A DNA stretch of 9,181 bases from Pseudomonadota bacterium (GTDB lineage: Bacteria; Pseudomonadota; Alphaproteobacteria; Rhizobiales; Rhizobiaceae), in NCBI GenBank assembly GCA_023444445.1, contig JAEXMK010000122.1, positions 1 through 9,181 on the forward strand, given 5' to 3'. Under the pieces are notes generated by a model. The model was not told the origin of the DNA, made no database searches, and worked only from the letters and a program-made list of their open reading frames with translations. Below are positions 5,489-9,181 of the stretch, piece after piece. Within the stretch, counting starts at the first letter, position 1; every line of letters begins with the position of its first letter. The translations under genes and the position numbers were made by a program.

Positions 5489-7576
5489 TTAGTTGATCGG
5501 CCCGCCCTCGCCCGGCTTACCGGGCAGCTGCTCAGGGAAGAGTTCGTACTTGCCCTGCTTGTCGGCTGCGACCCACAGGCGTTCGCGGATGATGGAATCT
5601 TCGGCCCAGTTGAACATGAAGATCGGCGTACCCTGGGGCACGTTGGAGAACCGCTTGTTGATGATGAGCGCACCGGGATATTCCGTGAGGCCAATCGTAT
5701 AGAGGTTCTGCGTATAGACCTTCTGATATTGCTTCATCAGCTCGGCCCGTTCGGCGTTGTCCTGCGAGGAGATGAACTTGCGCACGATGTCGGCCATGTC
5801 CTTCTCGAACGGCATCAGGTCGAGCTCCTTGCCTTCGGGGGCGCGGTGGTTCCAGCTGGTGCGCGGGCCCACGGGGGCAAGCTGCTCGGTATTCTGCACC
5901 ACGGATGAGAGTTCGGTGGCATTGCGCCGCACCAGCCAGTCGAACTGCCCGCCATAATGGGCCGCATCACGCTGGTTGGAATCGAGGCTGTTGATGACGA
6001 CGCGTAGGCCAAGTTTCGCCATCTGGCCAACAAGACCTTCCGCCAGACTCTTGTCCGTCGCATAGCCATTATTGACGAGAAGGGTAATTTCGACATTGCG
6101 GCCACCCAGCGTTTCCTTGGGGAAATTCAGGAAACCATCGCCATCGGTGTCTTTGAGGCCAATCGAGGCGAGCGCCGCCTTGGCGGCTTCGAGGTTGAAC
6201 GGATAATAGACCGTCGAGGCGCGATCATAAAAGCTGGTGCCCGACGAAATGCCGCCCGGATAGATCGCCGTGAAAGGCCCTTTCACCAGCGAGTCACCGA
6301 TCGCCTTGCGATCCAGCGCGGACGTAACGGCCTGACGGAACACCTCGTTGCGGTTCAGCTCACGGATTGCCTGCCCGCGCTCGTCCGGATTGCCCCAGCC
6401 ATTGGCGGAGAAATTCATCTGCAGATTATAACCGATGAGGCGCGGCCCAAAGGCAAGGCGGGCCGGCGCGTTGGGATCGGCCGCACGTTTAAGCGAGGCG
6501 ACGAAATTCTCCGGCTGCTCAAGATTGGAGAAATCTCCCGATCCGGCCACGGCCTGCACATCGCGGTCCGCCCAGGTGGAAAGCTTGTAGTGGACTTCGT
6601 TGAGATAGGGCAGCTGCTGGCCCTTTTCATCCACCTTCCAGTAATAGGGGTTGCGCCTGAGCACGATGAGATCATCCGGCCGATATGACACCGGCACCCA
6701 TGCGCCCATAACCGGCATGTTCATATATTCCGGCGGGAACGCATTCTTGAACTGATTATAGGTGTTCTTGGAATATTTCGGATGCTGGGGTTTCAGAATA
6801 TGCGACGGCCCGGGGCAGAAGTTCGGATAGGCCATGGTGTAGAGATATTGCTTGGGAAAGGCCGCCTTGAACGTCCATTCGACGGTATAGTCATCGATCT
6901 TCCTGAGCGTCGTTCCCTCACCGAAAGCCTCAGGCGAGGCGCCGCCGCCAAGCGGAGACACATTGGGATCGATGACCGCATCCTCCCAGTAGAACATCAC
7001 GTCGTCGGCGTTGAAGGCTTCGCCATCCGACCATTTCGCGCCCTTGACGAGATGCATCGTCAGCTTGTGACCGTCTTGCGACCATTCCCAGCTTTTCGCC
7101 AGATTGGGCAGCGGCTCGGTGTCCTTGGCGTCCACCTGGAAAAGCGGCGCGGTGCGCGTCAGGCATTCGGAGAGGGCGATATCAATGCCGCCCCAGCCCT
7201 GGCTCTGGCCGGCAATGTAGTTCCAGCCCTCCGGCCTGCCGCCGACGACATGGCGCATCGTGTCACCGTAGACGCCCATACCGTCGGGCATGTTGCCGGT
7301 TTTGTAGACCAGCGGCTCTTCGGGCAGGCGCTCTTTCAGTGGCGGCAGCTTGCCGGTCTTTTCGAATTTCTCGGCAACCCAGTTCGGCTCGCTGTAATCA
7401 GGCAGCGCCTTGAATTCGAGGATCGAGTCGCGCGCCACATAATTGATCTTGCCTTCGGCCGGAAATTGCGGCGGCTCGGGCGGTGTGGTGGTCTCGAAGG
7501 CATTCGCATTGAGTGCGATCATCGAAACACCGAGACCCAGTGCCGAAATGATGCCGATCCTGCGTTGAAGTAACAT
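5489..7576 (-). CDS. agpA: Periplasmic alpha-galactoside-binding protein, oligopeptide-binding (SBP family 5) type
   Basis: Captures substrate in the periplasm and delivers it to AgpB-AgpC. 695 residues. A Sec signal peptide is clear: basic MLLQRR, hydrophobic core 7-22, likely cut after ANA (residue 26). Mature residues 27 to about 115 form a leader region (TTPPEPPQFP, LPEEPLV), followed by the family-5 core: LSECLTRTAPLFQVDA (136-150), LPNLAKSWEWSQDG (156-169), the family hallmark LVKGAKWSDGEAFNADDVMFYWED (177-199, given here in part), RRNPYYWK (307-314), FRQAVTSALDRKAI (413-426) and a DTDGDG loop (476-481). The protein is larger than typical OppA/DppA (about 530-540). The start at 7576 is chosen because GGGAGG lies 7 bases upstream; in-frame ATGs at 7582 (too close) and 7630 (no site) are less good. 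By gene order it matches S. meliloti AgpA; its Agrobacterium counterpart, named MelB, is to my recollection reported to bind galactinol, melibiose and raffinose-type sugars. Family-5 proteins mostly bind peptides, so the sugar role rests on the GH4 context. Confidence 0.92.
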   Translation of the reverse strand: MLLQRRIGIISALGLGVSMIALNANAFETTTPPEPPQFPAEGKINYVARDSILEFKALPDYSEPNWVAEKFEKTGKLPPLKERLPEEPLVYKTGNMPDGMGVYGDTMRHVVGGRPEGWNYIAGQSQGWGGIDIALSECLTRTAPLFQVDAKDTEPLPNLAKSWEWSQDGHKLTMHLVKGAKWSDGEAFNADDVMFYWEDAVIDPNVSPLGGGASPEAFGEGTTLRKIDDYTVEWTFKAAFPKQYLYTMAYPNFCPGPSHILKPQHPKYSKNTYNQFKNAFPPEYMNMPVMGAWVPVSYRPDDLIVLRRNPYYWKVDEKGQQLPYLNEVHYKLSTWADRDVQAVAGSGDFSNLEQPENFVASLKRAADPNAPARLAFGPRLIGYNLQMNFSANGWGNPDERGQAIRELNRNEVFRQAVTSALDRKAIGDSLVKGPFTAIYPGGISSGTSFYDRASTVYYPFNLEAAKAALASIGLKDTDGDGFLNFPKETLGGRNVEITLLVNNGYATDKSLAEGLVGQMAKLGLRVVINSLDSNQRDAAHYGGQFDWLVRRNATELSSVVQNTEQLAPVGPRTSWNHRAPEGKELDLMPFEKDMADIVRKFISSQDNAERAELMKQYQKVYTQNLYTIGLTEYPGALIINKRFSNVPQGTPIFMFNWAEDSIIRERLWVAADKQGKYELFPEQLPGKPGEGGPIN

Positions 7577-7583
7577 CGTCATT

Positions 7584-7589
7584 CCTCCC
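7584..7589 (-). promoter_or_regulatory. Ribosome binding site deciding the agpA start
   Basis: Minus-strand GGGAGG, followed by 7 bases and the ATG at 7576. The ATG at 7582 would leave only one base after the site, so 7576 (MLLQRR) is preferred; it also gives a compact, standard signal peptide. Confidence 0.85.
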
Positions 7590-7630
7590 AAATGGCAGCT
7601 CTTCGAGCGCCCACCCTCTGTGATTGTCAT

Positions 7631-7664
7631 GGCCGAGGCGGCGAACTCCCTTTCGCCGCCGGCC
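7631..7664 (-). other. Strong hairpin in the agaL1-agpA gap
   Basis: The core is a perfect 9-bp inverted repeat, GGCGGCGAA / TTCGCCGCC (7637-7645 and 7652-7660) around a 6-base loop. An outer GGCC/GGCC pair extends it across a 2-base bulge. The minus-strand RNA shows no U-run after the stem, so it is not an ordinary terminator. It starts about 19 bases after the agaL1 stop and ends about 55 bases before the agpA ATG. It could be a leaky terminator, a processing site that frees an agpA-led message, or a 5' shield for that message; these roles are inferred. Confidence 0.65.
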
Positions 7665-7682
7665 TGTTTCCATGCTTTTTCC

Positions 7683-9149
7683 TCAGACAGCCTTCTTCAG
7701 TGCCGATTTTTCGGCCCGCAACTCTTCGATGGAACGCACATTGCGACGTGCAGCACCCGCCCAGTCACGCGTCTTGACGGTTGATTTCGCCAGCCGCTCC
7801 TTCGCTGCCGGAACCTCATCGGCATATTGTGGCAGCCAACGCGCCTGCGCGACGACCATCTCGTCCACCATCTGCCAGACCTCCTCCGGCGTTGCGACAG
7901 CGCCGACAAGCGGATCATGCAGCACGGCGAGCTTCAAAAGATCGATATCGCCGCTCACCGCCGCATGGACCGACATGCGCTGGACGTTGATGGAGGCCAT
8001 GCAGGTGGCAGCACAGGCTTCCGGCAGCGTGATGCCCGACACCATGTTGATGCCGAAACGGTCGACGAAGCCGGGCGATTCAATGATGGCGTCGGCCGGC
8101 AGGTTGCTGATGACGCCATTGTTCTTGACGTTGAAATGGCCGCGATAGACGCGTCCCGTCTCCAGCGCCTCGAGAATATGGCTTGCGTGTTCGTTAGAGC
8201 GCTTGGCCGGATCGATCGGCTTTGCCGCCGACGCCAGGAACTGCGGGAATTCCGTTTCGAACCAGTTGCGTGTTTCGGTGGAGTGGCGCAGATAACCGCC
8301 GGTTTCGCCGTGGATCCAGTCGGACATGTCAATCCAGCGGGCGATTTCATCCGGCCGCTTGCGATACCACGGCAGATATTCGGAGAGATGGCCGTTGCTT
8401 TCGGTCGAATAGACACCGAAACGCTTCAGCACATCGATGCGCAGCTTCTCCTGCTGCGAAAAGACCGGATGCGCCTCGAAAGCCGCAACCAGCTCTTCCT
8501 TGCCGATCTTGCGACCGTTGAGCCTCAGATCGATGAACCATGTCTGGTGATTGATGCCGGAGCAGATGTAATAGAGTTCATCAGGGGATTTCGCACCGAG
8601 AATCTCAGCAATCTGTTCCGCACCGTGCTGGACGCCGTGGCAGAGGCCAACCGTATCCACTTTGCCATATTCGATGGCCGCCCAGGTGTTCATGGCCATG
8701 GGGTTGGCATAGTTCAGGAATTTTGCACCGGGTGCCGCAACTTCGCGGATATCTTTGCAGAAATCGAGAATGACCGGAATGTTGCGCTGGCCATAAAGAA
8801 TGCCACCGGCGCAGATCGTGTCACCCACACATTGGTCGATGCCGTATTTCAGCGGAATGCGGATATCATCGGCATAAGCCTCCAACCCCCCGACCCGCAC
8901 GCAACTGATGATGTATTTCGCGCCCTCCAGCGCCCGGCGGCGGTCCGTATGGGCGGTCACCTTGACCGGAAAGCCATTGGCCTCAACGACCTTGTCGAGG
9001 ATGGCCCTGATCATATCCAGATTGTGCTGGCTGATATCCGTCAGCGCCACTTCGATGTCGCGAAACTCCGGCACGCACAGGAGATCGGTGAACAGTTTTT
9101 TCGTGAAACCGACGCTGCCTGCGCCAATAATAGCGATTTTGAAACTCAT
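7683..9149 (-). CDS. agaL1: GH4 family glycosidase, probable alpha-galactosidase, first gene of the operon
   Basis: NAD- and metal-dependent cytoplasmic glycosidase of family GH4. 488 residues, about 30 longer than its paralogue at the other end of the operon, partly through a charged C-terminal tail (about 445-488). Visible: Rossmann motif GAGSVGFT (9-16), acidic residue Asp38 ending strand two, NPMAMNTWA (149-157), metal-site motif CHGV with Cys170-His171, second metal ligand His201 in GINH, and LSEY with the likely catalytic Tyr258. ATG 9149 is preceded by GAGGTGG 4 bases away. The CHGV motif differs from CHSV in the other copy; residues here help set specificity in GH4, so this enzyme may prefer a different alpha-linked sugar (longer galactosides, galactinol, or possibly a uronide). 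Its stop lies 106 bp before agpA, with a hairpin between. The family is clear; the exact substrate is not, and the symbol is by synteny. Confidence 0.9.
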   Translation of the reverse strand: MSFKIAIIGAGSVGFTKKLFTDLLCVPEFRDIEVALTDISQHNLDMIRAILDKVVEANGFPVKVTAHTDRRRALEGAKYIISCVRVGGLEAYADDIRIPLKYGIDQCVGDTICAGGILYGQRNIPVILDFCKDIREVAAPGAKFLNYANPMAMNTWAAIEYGKVDTVGLCHGVQHGAEQIAEILGAKSPDELYYICSGINHQTWFIDLRLNGRKIGKEELVAAFEAHPVFSQQEKLRIDVLKRFGVYSTESNGHLSEYLPWYRKRPDEIARWIDMSDWIHGETGGYLRHSTETRNWFETEFPQFLASAAKPIDPAKRSNEHASHILEALETGRVYRGHFNVKNNGVISNLPADAIIESPGFVDRFGINMVSGITLPEACAATCMASINVQRMSVHAAVSGDIDLLKLAVLHDPLVGAVATPEEVWQMVDEMVVAQARWLPQYADEVPAAKERLAKSTVKTRDWAGAARRNVRSIEELRAEKSALKKAV

Positions 9150-9181
9150 AACGCCACCTCTGTTGCAAATCGAACGGGTGA
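9150..9181 (-). other. Leader of agaL1, with its ribosome site
   Basis: Only 32 bases upstream of the first gene are present. They hold the GAGGTGG ribosome site (9154-9160). No promoter or operator can be judged from so short a piece; the operon promoter should lie beyond 9181. Confidence 0.6.

Noticed and set aside
4658..5908. 416-codon plus-strand open frame
   Set aside because: Runs antisense through agpB, the structured gap and the end of agpA; no ribosome site or domain, whereas the minus-strand genes have clear family motifs.
6782..7573. 263-codon plus-strand open frame
   Set aside because: Antisense to the N-terminal part of agpA; no motif, no ribosome site.
7577..7630. Longer agpA start at 7630
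   Set aside because: It would put 18 extra polar residues ahead of the signal peptide and begin at the edge of the hairpin without a ribosome site.

Overview
The window reads as one polycistronic operon, all on the minus strand, for uptake and cytoplasmic breakdown of alpha-galactosides such as melibiose, raffinose, stachyose and galactinol. The gene order, protein families, moderately high GC and strong GGAGG-type ribosome sites point to an alphaproteobacterium of the Rhizobiales, most likely Agrobacterium/Rhizobium. Two dispersed palindromes of a kind I recognise from that group support this. The layout matches the agaL1-agpABCD-agaL2 cluster known from Sinorhizobium meliloti, called mel in Agrobacterium. 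Gene names here come from family and gene order, not from a database search.

Layout in transcription order (high to low coordinates):
- 9149-7683: first GH4 alpha-galactosidase-like enzyme (agaL1).
- 7682-7577: 106-bp gap with a strong hairpin.
- 7576-5489: large periplasmic solute-binding protein of the oligopeptide-binding family (agpA).
- 5488-5345: 144-bp gap with a rhizobial palindromic repeat touching the agpA stop codon and a second GC-rich hairpin.
- 5344-4337 and 4335-3199: the two permeases (agpB, agpC), 1 bp apart.
- 3186-1519: a double ABC ATPase (agpD).
- 1496-123: second GH4 enzyme, MelA type (agaL2).
- 122-1: gene-free, ending in another dispersed palindrome.

How the genes work together: AgpA captures the sugar in the periplasm. 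AgpB and AgpC form the membrane channel and AgpD, with two nucleotide-binding sites in one chain, powers import. The NAD- and metal-dependent GH4 enzymes then split alpha-galactosidic bonds in the cytoplasm, releasing galactose plus sucrose, glucose or inositol depending on substrate. The operon promoter and any regulator (an AraC-type AgpT in S. meliloti) must lie beyond 9181.

I see no mobile element, CRISPR array, RNA gene or new defence system. The most interesting points are the structured RNA on both sides of agpA and the different active-site motifs of the two GH4 paralogues.
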